Below, piece by piece: positions 9,936 through 20,749 of a stretch of 64,000 bases of DNA; position 1 is the first letter of the stretch, and each line of letters begins with the position of its first letter. The notes beneath the pieces were generated by a model that was not told where the DNA came from, did not search any database, and worked only from the letters and a program-made list of their open reading frames with translations. The position numbers and the translations under genes were made by a program. The DNA lies in contig CM077160.1 of the NCBI GenBank assembly GCA_039583875.1, positions 115,401,314-115,465,313 on the forward strand, in the 5' to 3' direction. Origin of the DNA: Platanthera guangdongensis. Lineage: Eukaryota; Streptophyta; Magnoliopsida; Asparagales; Orchidaceae.

Positions 9936-12198
9936 TGCAATTTGTTTTAGAAATTTCAAAAAAATATAACATCTCTTGTACTAAAACTCAAAACATTTTC
10001 TTATTAGGCTTAAAACTCATTATCTTTTATATGTTATTATTGTCAAAAAGATGTTCATTTTAAGAGTTAATTATATTTTCCGTTGTGATTATTATTTGTG
10101 TCGAATCATGACTATTTGTTTTTCAACAAATAGAATCTTAAAATAAGAATGTTTAGTTTATAGTTTTCGCTAGGTTGCTTACTATTTTATGCTCAATCGT
10201 GATATTTCAACAAGTAGTATCTATAAAATCTTACATTGCATCATGTTTTCTTTTCTACATAGAATACAATTAATTTTTATTACATACACTCGTCTTTACC
10301 TTTTTTGATACTATCAAAAGAGGAGAATAAATTGCATAAATCTAATAATTTAAGAGGGGAGTACATTATAATAAAATAAAAAATTCATAGAAAGCATTTA
10401 TATAGAGGAGTATTCATATTGGAGATGCATACGTTACCCTTTGCTCGATCATGATCATCCTTCCAATAAGTGACCCCTAATTAATCTCATAACTATACAT
10501 TCATCCCTAGCCACTTTTGATAATAACAAAAGGAAGAGAATAAATTGAGATATCTAGTGGAATAGATATTTAAGGGAGTAATATATAGGGGAACACTTAT
10601 CTAGGGGGAGAATACATATAGGAAGAGCACGCATTATATTATATTTGAATCTACCACGCTACATACATGTTATTCATGCATATCTTTTACCGCACTTATC
10701 AATATACATAATTATAATACTAAATTCATTAATTTCTCATACAGGTATTTGTTATTACCAAAAAAGATAGTTTGTTGGAATATGCATTATGCATCTCTTG
10801 GTTTGAGAATAACAATTATCGTTATGTATTTGATCTAGTTTTTTGTGTGTTTATAGTGTGCAGATCGTATAGGTACAATCATATATTGAACGAGGATAAA
10901 AGACGGACGACGATGCTTATCTCTGTGAACTATCACGCGGCGGACCGACGATAGTACATACCGCTGGCGGTAGGTCTTGGATATAGAAGGATGGCTTGGG
11001 GATGAACTTCAACGCAAGGATTGGCGGGAGGAAGTCTATTTTTAGCAAGTTCCTACCACGGCATGCTACCTTTAACGCCCAGCGGTAGCAGCATATGAAA
11101 TGTGGAGCCAAATGGAGAAGGAGATCCGACGGAGCAGCGTATAATAAGCTAACACGGCGCGTTAGTACTTACCGTAGCGTGTTAGTACTTACCGCGACAC
11201 GGTAAGGTTGACTGTCTAAATTGCAGGATCGCGCTTGCCATTTCTGTCATGATTTGTATGCCCGTGTATACCATATAAGATATTGCGGGGTGGTAGCTCT
11301 CTGGATCTATGTAAAGACCGGATTTGCTCCTATTGCATCGGCTATCGAACCACTAAAGCTACAACTCCAACTTTTTGTGAGAGGCTCGTCTCCAGACATC
11401 GAGAGGACTCTGTTGGGCGAACGCGAAGATCGAAAAAACAACTTGAATGGTTAGTGCTACAACACCTATTCAACGCGAATGGCGAACGCATCAAGAACGT
11501 TGATTCCTATATCGCCTTCGTCTTCACCTTCAGGAGTTCTTAGGGAGTCTCGCTTTTATATTTTACATCTATTCTAAACTTTCAGTCTTTTGTTTTTTCT
11601 ATTATCGTGTGCCGAGGAGAAATTGTCCAAGGAGGGCGTCAGATTCCGGGGACGATTCCATGAGAAATCGTTCAGGGAGAACTAGAATTCCGGGGAGGAT
11701 TCCGTGAGGGCATCTAGACTGAAGAGATCTAGGGAGAGCTCGAAGACCTTCTGGGGAACAAGAGAGAGAGCCAATCAGTCATCACTCATCAGGGGAGGGC
11801 CGATATAACAAACCAAAAGATCGTGTTATTCATCAATTTCGATCTCCGGCGTCATAAATATCACAATCATGTAATTGTATTTTAAAATAAATTCATTTTA
11901 GTCTTCGATTTATTATTAAGATTTTATTTCCTACAATTGATTCAAAGTAAAATCTTTTTCGTCTAATTGCATTGAAGGTTCAATCTCCGGGAGATAGCGT
12001 CGCGCGGTAGCACCTACCGCTGACGGTAGTTAACAAAGATTTAACTTCATATCATCACACCAAAAGTGATTTTCTCCAAGTAAAATTTTTAATTCAATAT
12101 TTCATAAAACACTTTAACTTATAATAATATTTTTATTTGAAATTAAATTTCATAAAACCCTTATTCACCTCACTCTAAGGGCGTCAGTAGATCCAACA
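9936..12198 (+). mobile_element. SIRE/Maximus-like Copia: 3' internal end plus 3' LTR
   Basis: Bases 9936-10772 are AT-rich with no convincing ORF and contain repeated 'TTTTGATA(A)TAACAAAAG' stretches. Plant SIRE-type elements carry such a motif just before the 3' LTR. The last copy (TTGTTATTACCAAAAAAG) directly precedes an LTR opening TGTTGGA. Similar sequence recurs on the opposite strand at 27829-28205. The 5' LTR, gag and pol are missing. The element ends inside the protease of a minus-strand Copia at 12199. Confidence 0.75.
10773..12198 (+). repeat. SIRE-like 3' LTR (1426 bases)
   Basis: Perfect 7-base inverted ends, TGTTGGA...TCCAACA. The last 40 bases (…TTCACCTCACTCTAAGG…) match the LTR end at 20750-20790 read in reverse. 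The first 100 bases match 27829-27928 and 28545-28643 in reverse. The interior is rich in CTACCGC/GCGGTAG palindromic words. Confidence 0.8.
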
Positions 12199-12866
12199 GT
12201 AATCGGGTATGTCTCTCGAGATGAGTGAAGGCAAGAGAGTTTTTAGACATATGATTAGTTGCACTAGAATCGATGAGCCAATTACTCGGAGCAACTACAC
12301 ACAGACAACCAGAAGAAGTTTCAAAAAATTCAGATTTCTTGGAAGCATTAATCATAGCTTCAATATCCGTAGAGAAGAACCATAAGCCGGACTCCGGTAG
12401 TAGTGTGGAAGTGGTCTGAGAAGAAGTCTCAGACTCAATAGTACTGACATGATCCTAAGATTGTAGATGAGAATGCGTCGCAAAGCGACAGTACAGTATG
12501 ACCAAATTTGTTATAATAAGGGCAAAGAAGGAGACCCCACCCCCACCCACCCAACCGCCAGTTTGGTCTCCACGACCATGATATGCTCCATAATAAGCAG
12601 TGTGGGCATAATTCTCGGAGGGTCGAGGGGGCTATCAGAGATCGATTTAGGAGGTTGGTTACAATAGAAACACGAGTGGTAGTGGCATCCAGTGTGAGAA
12701 TGTCTGGTTCTCTCAATATATGGCGACAGATAATTTCTTAGGACTCGAGAAGACACAAAACAAATAAAAAAAATAAGGAACTACTCAATATGCTGAAGTT
12801 GGCTTGCAAGTTCAGCAAAGAAGGGACGATATAGGGCAAGAGGTTCGGTCGAGCAAAGAGATCTGA
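12199..12866 (-). pseudogene. Copia A gag C-terminus and protease start
   Basis: Minus-strand reading gives the end of a capsid (LALYRPFFAELASQLQHIE, then a stop), a knuckle-like CPYYNKFGHTVLSLC with one Cys replaced by Tyr, and the protease active site WLIDSSATNHMS. Copia protease normally has DSGATNHM, so the essential Gly is Ser here. Reading frames change between these blocks. The domain stops at 12199 where the SIRE-like LTR begins. It would process the Copia polyprotein but is clearly dead. Confidence 0.7.
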
Positions 12867-13124
12867 TGTTACGAACAAGATCAAGATTGCTTTAATCGAA
12901 GAAACGCAGATACAATCCGAAACAAAAGCTCCGGCCAAGATAAAGGAGGCTCGGTTCTCTAATGATCTTTCTCTCCAAAGAGAGCCCAAAAACCCTAATG
13001 ATCAAAATATAATGAAAACACTCTCATACCACCTCCTTATATAGAGAGGGGGGCTCACATAACATTAACATGAAATAAAAACAAAATAAAATAAAATAAA
13101 ATACACGCACGTGCGTAAAAATAC
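12867..13124 (-). repeat. 3' LTR of the gag-only element
   Basis: Direct repeat of 14785-15035. A G-rich polypurine tract (GGCGGGG on the minus strand) borders it at 13125-13131. The right end differs slightly from the partner (…ATACA). Confidence 0.75.
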
Positions 13125-13319
13125 ACCCCGCCAGAAAATTGACCTTGCCCTTAAGGTCGAAGCGCCGTCCTCCAACTAGTAGTAATATGCCCGCAAGGGG
13201 CCAGAGGTAGAGGTGCCCGGAGCGCCTCCCGGAGGTACATCCGTGAGCATAAGTGCGTCAAAGTCAGCTGCGATGAGCTCGTGCACGTCATCCCCAATGA
13301 GGCACTGGAGCTCCTTCAT

Positions 13320-14135
13320 AGGACAATCATGAGTAGGCGACTAGGACTGTTTGCAACGGTAACACAGGCCCTTTCTCTGTAAGTCATTGTACTATAGGTT
13401 GGAGAGACGGTGAGTCCCATGACGGTTGTTGTGTGGGCCTATATTGGGTGGGCGAGGTAGAGGAGGTGGCAGTGGTGGGTGTTTTGACGGGGGAGGAAAG
13501 TATGGTTGGTAAGGAGGTTTGGAGGGAGGTAGTGAGGAAGGAGGATCCTCAGACAGCGCGAGGAATTAGGCCTCCACTAGTGGGGAGAGGTTCATGGCTT
13601 GGTTAACAGTTAATGGTTGAATGGTGCAGAGGCGGGCGCCGATATGGGTTTATAGACCGTGTATGAAGCAAGCCAAGTAATGGTCGGGTGGAAGACCTAG
13701 AACATGGGTGACCAGCTCGATAAATGCATCCACGTACGAATCAATGGAGCTGGACCGACGGACTCTGCAAAGGCGCTCGATCATGGAGCCGGCGTAGCGA
13801 TGATCATACCGCTGAATGAGGGCCTCTGTGAGAGCTGTCCAGGTAAGGTTGGGGGAGGACTGGCGGGGCCAGCGGACCCTTCCATGCCAATAACTGTTGT
13901 GGAGACCTGCTGCATTGGAGGAGTCTGGTGAATGTAAAAAAAAAAGCTCGGCACAGGCAATCCATCCAAGTGGGTCAGTCCCGTTAAATGTGGGAATGTC
14001 CAGGTGTGGGGGCTGGGGAAGGAAGCTCGTCAATGCGGGATCTGCGGGGACCAATGTGTTGGTGGATCCCAAGACAGGGGAAGCGGGAAGCCCGGAGGTC
14101 TGGCCGGATTGCAGGTTGTGGAGCATTGTCATCAT
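13320..14135 (-). pseudogene. Gypsy-type gag with broken zinc knuckle
   Basis: Bases 14135-13650 give an open frame with LDIPTFNGTDPLGWIACAE, NLTWTALTEALIQRY and SIDSYVDAFIELVTHVLGLP, the usual order of a Ty3/Gypsy capsid ending in a FIHGL-type motif. Downstream, near 13373-13325, LCYRCKQS and THDCPMKELQ form a CCHC knuckle of the 'CFRCDEKWSPGHRC' type. It is interrupted by TAG at 13341-13343 where that family has Trp. A Pro-rich stretch lies between. The 5' side (14136-14784) is a GC-rich leader with no recognised domain. Confidence 0.7.
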
Positions 14136-14784
14136 CGACGAGAATTAGTGTGCTTGGGCATCGAGGCGAGAGTTGATGGCGGTGAGGACGTGTTCGAGGG
14201 CTTCCACGCGGCATTCCATGCAGCCCCGTAGCAAAAGGAGTGCACAAGAGCTGGAAGGTCGTAGGAGAGCGTCGGAGTCGGCAGAGTGTTGCGACTGACT
14301 GGATCTGGCACTGCGGCGGACTGCGAGCAGGGAGCCGGAAGGGTTGGATCAAGGGAAGCCAGAGGAGCTCGGCAAAACGCTGTCGGACAGGGGCTGCGTG
14401 GCGGCTAGAGGGAATCCCGACGAAAGAATCGGAAGACGAGGTCGATGGAACGCGAGTCGCGCGCTTCCTGTAGCGGAAATGATCGGCGGATTCGCGCGTG
14501 TACTGGCGCAGAAGCAGAGATGGCTGAAGAGAGCATGCGCGGCGGAAAGCAGGGCTGCGATTGGAAAGCCCTAAGAGTGGCGGTCGACGCAATCCGGGCG
14601 GGCGCCGCACTGCAGATGACGACTCAGACGGGACAGCGGGAAGCAGGGCTCGAACTCGCGACCAAGTGTGGAATCGCGATGCGGATTGGGGACAATTGCG
14701 AGAAGCGATTTTGCGAACAGGCGCGAGAGAGGGAAGTCGACAACCGGCGACTTTCAAGCGGGAGGCATGACAGGTCGAACCAAA

Positions 14785-15035
14785 TGTTACGAACAAGATC
14801 AAGATTCCATTAATCGAAGAAACACAGATACAATTTGGAGCAAGCTCCGGCCAAGATCAAGGAGGCTCGGTTCTCTAATGATCCTTCTCTCCCAAGAGAG
14901 CCCAAAAACCCTAATGATCAAAAGATAATGAAAACACTCTCATACCACTTCCTTATATAGGGAGGGGGCCCACATATCATTAACACGAAATAAAAATAAA
15001 ACAAAATAAAATAAGATACGCACACGTGCATAACA
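14785..15035 (-). repeat. 5' LTR of the gag-only element
   Basis: TGTTACG...TAACA ends and strong identity to 12867-13124, including the AGCCCAAAAACCCTAATGA block. Confidence 0.8.
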
Positions 15036-15310
15036 TCCGAGTTCAGAATGTAGTTGCTAGACGTTTTGGCACATTTGGAGTAAAGAGCACCAAGATGATC
15101 TCAAGCTACCTTTATGGTCTCTTTATGTTGAATGATAAGTAAACATGCATCAGAAAGACCGTTTGCAAGACATGTATGGACAAGAACATCATTGATGTCT
15201 TAGTCAGCATAGGTGGGAGATGTAGGCTCGAGAGGAGTATTGTTGAGATGACATCTTCTGTATTTCGCACTGAGATGGGGAAAGAAAGGTGAATGAGACA
15301 CTTCAATCAG
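15036..15310 (-). pseudogene. Copia A gag, N-terminal remnant
   Basis: This is the stretch between the inserted gag-only element and the leader, where a Copia capsid N-terminus is expected. Frames are short and degraded and I read no firm motif. The call rests on position and on the matching target-site duplication that joins it to 12866. Confidence 0.4.
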
Positions 15311-15399
15311 GATAGTTGTGTCGAGTTAATTTGGAAGATGCACTGAGGTTCCTGGAAGCGTCTAACTGACGCTTATAAAAAAGAAGGGGGGTCAAGCAA

Positions 15400-16060
15400 A
15401 GCTCGAGAGGCATAGTATGACTGGAACGCATGGGAGCCCGCAGAATGCAGCACTCGCGGGAATACGACACTCACAAGTATGTTGAGCCCGCAAGTATGCA
15501 TTATTCGTTGTCAGACAAAACTAGGACTGGTATGGAGGTAGCAAGAAGGAACGAGGAGATGTGAAGTGCGGGGAATGAAACGAGTGGTTGTAGTGGGCGA
15601 GAGGTAAGTGAACTTGAATCAAGTGATAGAACTCGTGGGAGGTGCGTGATCACGGGAGGATTGAAACTTGTGGGAGATCGCATAAGTGAAATGCTTCTCG
15701 CCTAAGAGGGAAGAGCTCGCAGGAACATGCGGAAGCTCACGGGGAACACGCGTGAGCTTGAGCGAGCCTGCGAGTATGTGGTGTTCGCGAGGATTGTAAG
15801 TCGCCGATCAAAACTCACAAAAGCTGGAAGTCGTAGGGAAGAACTCACGGGATCCAAGTTCGCAGGAGATGCTAGCTAGGTTCGCAAGAAGCTAAAGACA
15901 TCAAGAACCGAGAAGGAACTCACGAGAGTTGGAGCTCATGGAACTTGACGTCTGAGCTCGCGGAGCAGAAGTTCATAGAACACACAGTGAGGTCGCGCAG
16001 TAGTAATGCAAGTAGGAAGCTCTCATGTGAGGGTAAGAGTGTTCGTGAGAGACAGGGAGT
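15400..16060 (-). repeat. Degenerate short-word repeat in Copia A leader
   Basis: The words GCTCGCGGGA / ACTCACGGGA / GTTCGCAGGA recur roughly every 20-40 bases through the leader, between the primer site and gag. No long ORF. It resembles the repetitive leader of Copia F at 35230-36245 in style but not in sequence. Confidence 0.55.
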
Positions 16061-16097
16061 ATCCACTCGAAAAGAGTACAGTGAAGAAATTCATCAA

Positions 16098-16109
16098 GCT
16101 CTAATACTA
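16098..16109 (-). other. Primer binding site of Copia A, decayed
   Basis: Minus strand TAGTATTAGAGC, two transitions from the tRNA-Met site TGGTATCAGAGC, immediately after the LTR. Confidence 0.6.
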
Positions 16110-16287
16110 TGTGAGAATTTGAAAATGAAATGCAGTATACTATATATCCCCACTTATTACACTGAAACGCCCTTTTTAGAGAGTAGACAAGGAGATAATA
16201 TTCGTTAGAAGATGTGGGACTAAATCCAAAAGAGAAAAAGAATCTACAACGGCTATTTAGTTTGAGCTTTTATAATGGGCTTTAACA
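16110..16287 (-). repeat. 5' LTR of Copia A (178 bases)
   Basis: Plus-strand ends TG...TAACA. It shares the GATGTGGGACTAAA word and its size with the Copia F LTR. The right end is inferred from the TAACA terminus, since the partner LTR is absent. Confidence 0.6.
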
Positions 16288-16614
16288 AACTAAAAGATTG
16301 GTTTACGCATTTCTCATTAAAAAAACATCCATGCATCTTTAAACTTCTTAAGGTGCAAAGAGACAAAGTATAGTAAAAATACAAAAAAAATAGAATACTA
16401 CTTTTCTCCATCATACCTACAACAAATAGAGCAAAAAAAACTAAGTATTTTCTAATGACATGATAACTAAGTTTTAGAGAGATAAGCCATCATAAAAACT
16501 TAAAAGGAATGAAAAATAACAAGTACTAGCAATGCACTGATATAATAGATGCCATAAAAATCATAGATAATTGCATCTATAGAAATAATTAATACAGAAA
16601 ACGTCATAACTAAC
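16288..16614 (-). other. Host intron sequence (start of the next Obg intron)
   Basis: AT-rich single-copy-looking DNA. It begins on the minus strand with a donor GTTAGT at 16614-16609, directly after the Obg exon. No ORF or repeat seen. Confidence 0.6.
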
Positions 16615-16706
16615 CCCTCCTTGGCCACCCCTTGCAACAAGAATTTCATCACCTGGCCGTGCCAAATCAGCTAAAAATTTCCCTTTTTTCAGTTTCACAA
16701 CCGTAC
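16615..16706 (-). CDS. OBGC: Obg-family GTPase (ObgC-like), internal exon
   Basis: Reading on the minus strand from 16706, two bases complete a Gly codon split by the upstream intron. Then 30 codons follow: TVVKLKKGKFLADL then ARPGDEILVARGGQGG. This is the end of the glycine-rich Obg fold, where bacterial and plastid Obg proteins have the V/ARGGxGG motif. The exon is flanked by AG at 16707-16708 (minus strand ...CACAG) and a GTTAGT donor, and ends on a codon boundary. ObgC is a GTP-binding factor needed for plastid ribosome assembly. The GTPase (G) domain would be encoded in later exons, left of the window. No stop or frameshift is seen. The mitochondrial paralogue is less likely from the sequence. 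Confidence 0.88.
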
Positions 16707-16708
16707 CT

Positions 16709-17106
16709 GTGATGTTATAAAGGGTCAATAGCAATGCCATATTTCCAAAAAGAAATAAGAACTTGTTGCAAGTTTGGGCATTTGGACAAGCAGTTTATGC
16801 CATTACTCAGATATGTAGAGACATTAATACCTAATAGCAACTTCAGTCTACTAAATATTGCATTGCTCAATAAGCCTTGGTAATCATTAAATAAGCATTA
16901 GTCAAAGACATGAGAAGGTGTTCACAACACATTAATTTCTGAAACTTCTCGCTTGCTCGAAAAGAAATTGTACCAACCACTACAATATAAGAATCACCGC
17001 ATCATAAAACAAGGGCCTTCATCATATATGTCAACTATAGAGCGACTTAATTTGTACTATATACATACTATGAAAATAAGGGATACTAGTGTTACACCAT
17101 CAAAAT
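16709..17106 (-). other. Host intron sequence near the acceptor
   Basis: AT-rich DNA between the Obg exon acceptor and the Copia D 3' LTR. I see no ORF, RNA gene or repeat. Confidence 0.6.
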
Positions 17107-17243
17107 TGATAGGAAAACAATCAATCAATATTCATAGGAAATAAGGTAATATATATATACAAAGACATGAGAGGGTGTTCACAGCACCCACGGTGAGCCT
17201 AAGATAACTCTACCACCACACATGAAGTACACAATATCTAACA
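17107..17243 (-). repeat. 3' LTR of Copia D
   Basis: Direct repeat of 30498-30629 (shared ACAATCAATCAATATT and ATGAGAGGGTGTTCAC). Ends TG...CA. A C-run at 17243-17256 (G-run on the minus strand) is the polypurine tract. Confidence 0.8.
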
Positions 17244-17262
17244 CCCCCCCCCCCCTACAAAC

Positions 17263-20200
17263 TCACGGGGGATCATGAACCGAGAGTTTGGATAGAAGAT
17301 GAGCATGTTGGGTCCTCATCCACGGCTTAGTCATCAAATCTGTAATCTGCTGCTCGAAAGGAACAAAGGAAGGAGCAAAAGTACCACTACCATATTGCTC
17401 ACATAAGAAGAAAGCATCAACCCCGATATGCTTGGAAAGTGAGTGTTTCACTGGGTTCAGAGCTATGTTATTAAAGGCGCAAGCCGCACCGAGGGGCAAA
17501 GGGGCTCTGGAGCCTAGGCGCGCGCCTGAGGCACGTGAGACGCAAAAATGGGGAAATATTGAGTGAATTGGGCGCCCAATTCGCTGAATTTCAGTGAATT
17601 GGGCGGCCAATTCGCCTAGGGGTTCCTCGGGTGCGTCTAACATCATGTTTTTGCCCACCTCTAAAAAAACAAGTTGAAGAAAACACCTTGAAAGGCCCAG
17701 GAGCGCCTTTGGTGCGCCTGAGAGCTGGTAAGGCACGTGTCGAGGCGCGCCTGTGGCACATCGCCCGCCTCAGCCATGCTGAGGTGCGGCGGGCAGCGTC
17801 CGGCGCCTCAGGCGCGCCACAACATAGGTTTAGAGTAATCTGAATGGCACCTGTGTTATCACAGTAGAGTGGGGTGGGATTTGGAGAAGAGACACTAAGG
17901 TCCTCAAGAAGCCAGTGGAGCCAAATAATACCCTCAGCGGTGGTGGACATGGCCTGAAGCTCAGCTCAGTGCTGGAACGAAAAACACCAGTTTGTTTCTT
18001 GGACTTCCATGCAATAAGAGAAGAACCTAAGAACAGACAGAAACTAGTAATATAGCAACGGTTAACAGGATCACTAGCTCAGGTAGCATCTGAGTAAGCA
18101 CAGAGCTGCAGAGAACTGCTGCTGAAGAAGAAAAGACAACGAGAAGTCATCGCTCGGAGATGGCGCAGGAGCCGCAGCAGGTGACCATAGTGCACATAGG
18201 TAGGTGCACTAACAAACTAGCTCAACACATGAACTGCATGAGCAATATCTGACCGAGTAATGGTGAGATAGACAAAGCTCCCAACGAGGTAGTGGTAGCG
18301 AGTGGGATCGGATAGTGGAACACCATCATCCGGACGTAGCTGAAGGTGAAGCTCCATAGGTGTGTCCACTTTACGAGAGTCGGAGAGAGCATCCCGAGCT
18401 AGGAGATCTGATGTGTACCTCTGTCGAGAGAGATGAAAACTGCAATCTGTAGAGGTAACCTCAAGACCCAAAAAGTAATTCAGCGAGCCAAGGTCGGTCA
18501 TCTGAAACTATTGTTGAAGGTGATGTTTGTCAAAAGCCACATAAGAAGAATCATCACCAGTAATAATCATATCATCCACATAAAGTAACAAAAGAGTCTG
18601 ATCACGAGAGGATGAGTGCACAAACAGAGCTGGATCATGTGGGCTTGGCTGGAAACTGGTGGTTGCAACGGCTGAGCTGAAACATGCAAACCATGCGCAT
18701 GACGCCTGCTTGAGGTCATAAATGGCTCGCCTCAAGTGGTAGACAAGGCATGTAGGAGAGGATAAACCAGGAGGAGGAAGCATGTATACCTCCTGCTGAA
18801 GATCACCATGAAGAAAGACATTTTTCACATCTAGCTGAGACAGAGACCTGTGGAGAACAACTGCAACTGCAATAGGGTCTGAACTATAGTCATATGAGTG
18901 ACAGAAGCAAAGGTCTCATTACAGTCTCCCCTCTGTTCCTGCTGGAAACCACGAGCAACTAGCCGAGTCTTGTACCTCTCTACAGATCCATCGGAGCGAG
19001 TCTTGACCTTGAAGACCCGCTTGCAAGTAATCGAAGCAGCACCAAGTGGAAGAGGAAAAGGTCCTATGTATGAGTGTGCTCAAGTGTATCCAACTCAGCA
19101 AACATAGCAACCTGTCACTCAGGTATCTGGGCAGTCTCACGGTCGGTAGTCGGCTCCGGAGTGCTACAAGCAGTAGCAAGAAGGGCAGGTAGGGTCCAAC
19201 GGTAGTGTACCGAGGCTAAGGCGGTCGGGAGGACGTCGCTCACGAGTTGGGTTGCGACGCACAAGAGGATCATCTATAGGACACTCGTTGGAGGTTGCAG
19301 ACACCGAGTCTAGTGGCATTGGAGGTGAGGGAACATGAGAAGTAGGAAGAGGCGGACGACGAGTGTAATGATATGGAAGAGGGACGATGAGCGTGTCCGA
19401 GGGAGAAGTGGAAGGTGTAAGGGAGATATGAGAAGATGAGACTGGAGAGGTCAGAGATGGTGTAGACAGTGGCAAGAAAAGAGGAGGTGGACAATATCGG
19501 TGGAGAGGAGGAGAAAGGAGGCGGTGGGGTAGGAAGAGTGAGGAACTGCACATCAGAGGGAGTCATAGATGAGTGTGAGGTCGAGGGGACGGAGGACACA
19601 AAAAAAGGGTGAGGCTCGTCAAAGATGACATCACGTAAGATACAAAGTCGACGTGCAACATGATCATAATATTGATAGCCTTTGTGCTCAGTACTGTATC
19701 CAAGAAAGCCACAAGATACAGATTGAGTTGAGAGCTTGGTACGCTCACGTGAAGGAAGAAGAACATAATAATGACAGCCAAAATCACGCAGATGAGTGTA
19801 ACATGGGTGTCGGGACACAGACACTCACCTGGACGTCGGCCCTGAAGAAAAATAGAGGGTTGCAGGTTAATGAGATAGACATCAGTGGAGACAACCTCAG
19901 CCCAAAAATGAGGAGGAACATGAGAGGAGATGAGAAGAATGCAGGTTGTCTCGATAATGTGGTGATACTTCCCTTCAGTACTGTTATTCTGAACGTGGGC
20001 ACCGGAACAGGCAAGCTGAGCCAGAGTGTCGTGGGTAGTTAGCAAATCGCGAAAAACATGAGAGAGGTACCCCCCCCCAGAGTCGGAACGAAAAATACAT
20101 ATAGAATCAGAGAACTGGGTGCGCACCATAGTTGAAAAAGTAATATAAATCTGAAAGAACTTAAAACGAGAGTGCATAAAATAAATCCAACAATAACGAG

Positions 20201-20744
20201 AATAATCATCAACAAATATAACATAATACCGATGTCTGCCTTTTGAAACATAAGGTGCAGGACCCCATACATCTGAATGAACTAAATCAAAGGGACGTCG
20301 AGACCTGGACTCAATAGAATGATAAGGGAATTGTAGCTGTTTACCAAGCTTATAACCCGTACAAGAATGAGACCTATCAACAGAAACATGACCAAGGAGA
20401 CTAGTACTGATGAGGGACGAAAGACGCGAAACACTGTGATGATCAAGCCGGTGATGCCACTGGGAGAAGCCTACTGAAGGAAGACAAAAAAGGAGGTCGT
20501 TGGGGATGATGGAGTGGATGAAAGATGAAGACAATCAAAGACGTATACCCCGCTACGGCGACGACCAACTTCAAGGAGTGTCTCTGACAAAGGATCATGC
20601 ACACGACAAGCAAACTCATCAAAAATAACAAGACAACCGTGAGACGTGAGTTGGCTGGCGGATATAAGGTTCATGAATAACTTGGGTATACGCCACATCA
20701 GGAATACGAAAATGGGTGGTATGAAGGAGCCCACGGCTGGTGCA
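17263..20744 (-). pseudogene. Copia D pol: integrase, reverse transcriptase, RNase H (decayed)
   Basis: From right to left on the minus strand come the end of protease (LISASQLTSHGCLVIFDE), the GAG-pre-integrase zinc region (WHHRLDHHSVSRLSSL) and integrase (RPFDLVHSDVWGPAP, IFVDDYSRYCWIYF, RSDSGGGYLSH, then a decayed third acidic region). RT follows with KNVFLHGDLQQEVYM, IYDLKQASCAWF and an intact LLYVDDMIITGDD at about 18560, then LGSLNYFLGLEV. RNase H has DNTGAIQI and HSLSKHIGVDAFF, separated by the 364-base insertion at 17463-17826. Many frame changes (for example at 18505, 18830 and 19560) show it is not functional. Confidence 0.82.
17463..17826. mobile_element. GC-rich foldback/MITE-like insertion with 9-base target-site duplication
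   Basis: It interrupts RNase H of Copia D. Flanks GGTTCAGAG (17454-17462) and GGTTTAGAG (17827-17835) form a nine-base duplication with one change, the size made by Mutator-like transposases. The ends are imperfect inverted repeats (TATGTTATT... and ...CACAACATA). The interior is full of GCGCC/GGCGC words (for example GGCGCGCCTG) able to fold on themselves. No coding capacity. Confidence 0.65.
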
Positions 20745-20749
20745 AGGGA

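Larger units (their letters stand above)
12867..15035 (-). mobile_element. Small gag-only LTR element (2169 bases) inside Copia A
   Basis: Two near-identical direct repeats of about 250 bases (12867-13124 and 14785-15035) begin TGTTACGAACAAG; the right one ends TAACA. The flanks TCTGA (12862-12866) and TCCGA (15036-15040) are a five-base target-site duplication with one change. Inside is only a Gypsy-type gag on the minus strand, without protease or pol. This is a complete non-autonomous element. The bases after the 5' LTR (TTTGGTTCGACCTG) do not match a primer site I know. Confidence 0.8.
12199..16287 (-). mobile_element. Ty1/Copia element 'A', 5' half
   Basis: On the minus strand: LTR (16287-16110), degenerate tRNA-Met primer site, a long repetitive leader, gag remnants split by a younger gag-only element (12867-15035), a broken zinc knuckle, then protease cut at 12199 by the SIRE-like LTR. 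Integrase, RT, RNase H and the 3' LTR are not found in the window. It sits in the Obg intron downstream of the exon at 16615. Confidence 0.7.
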
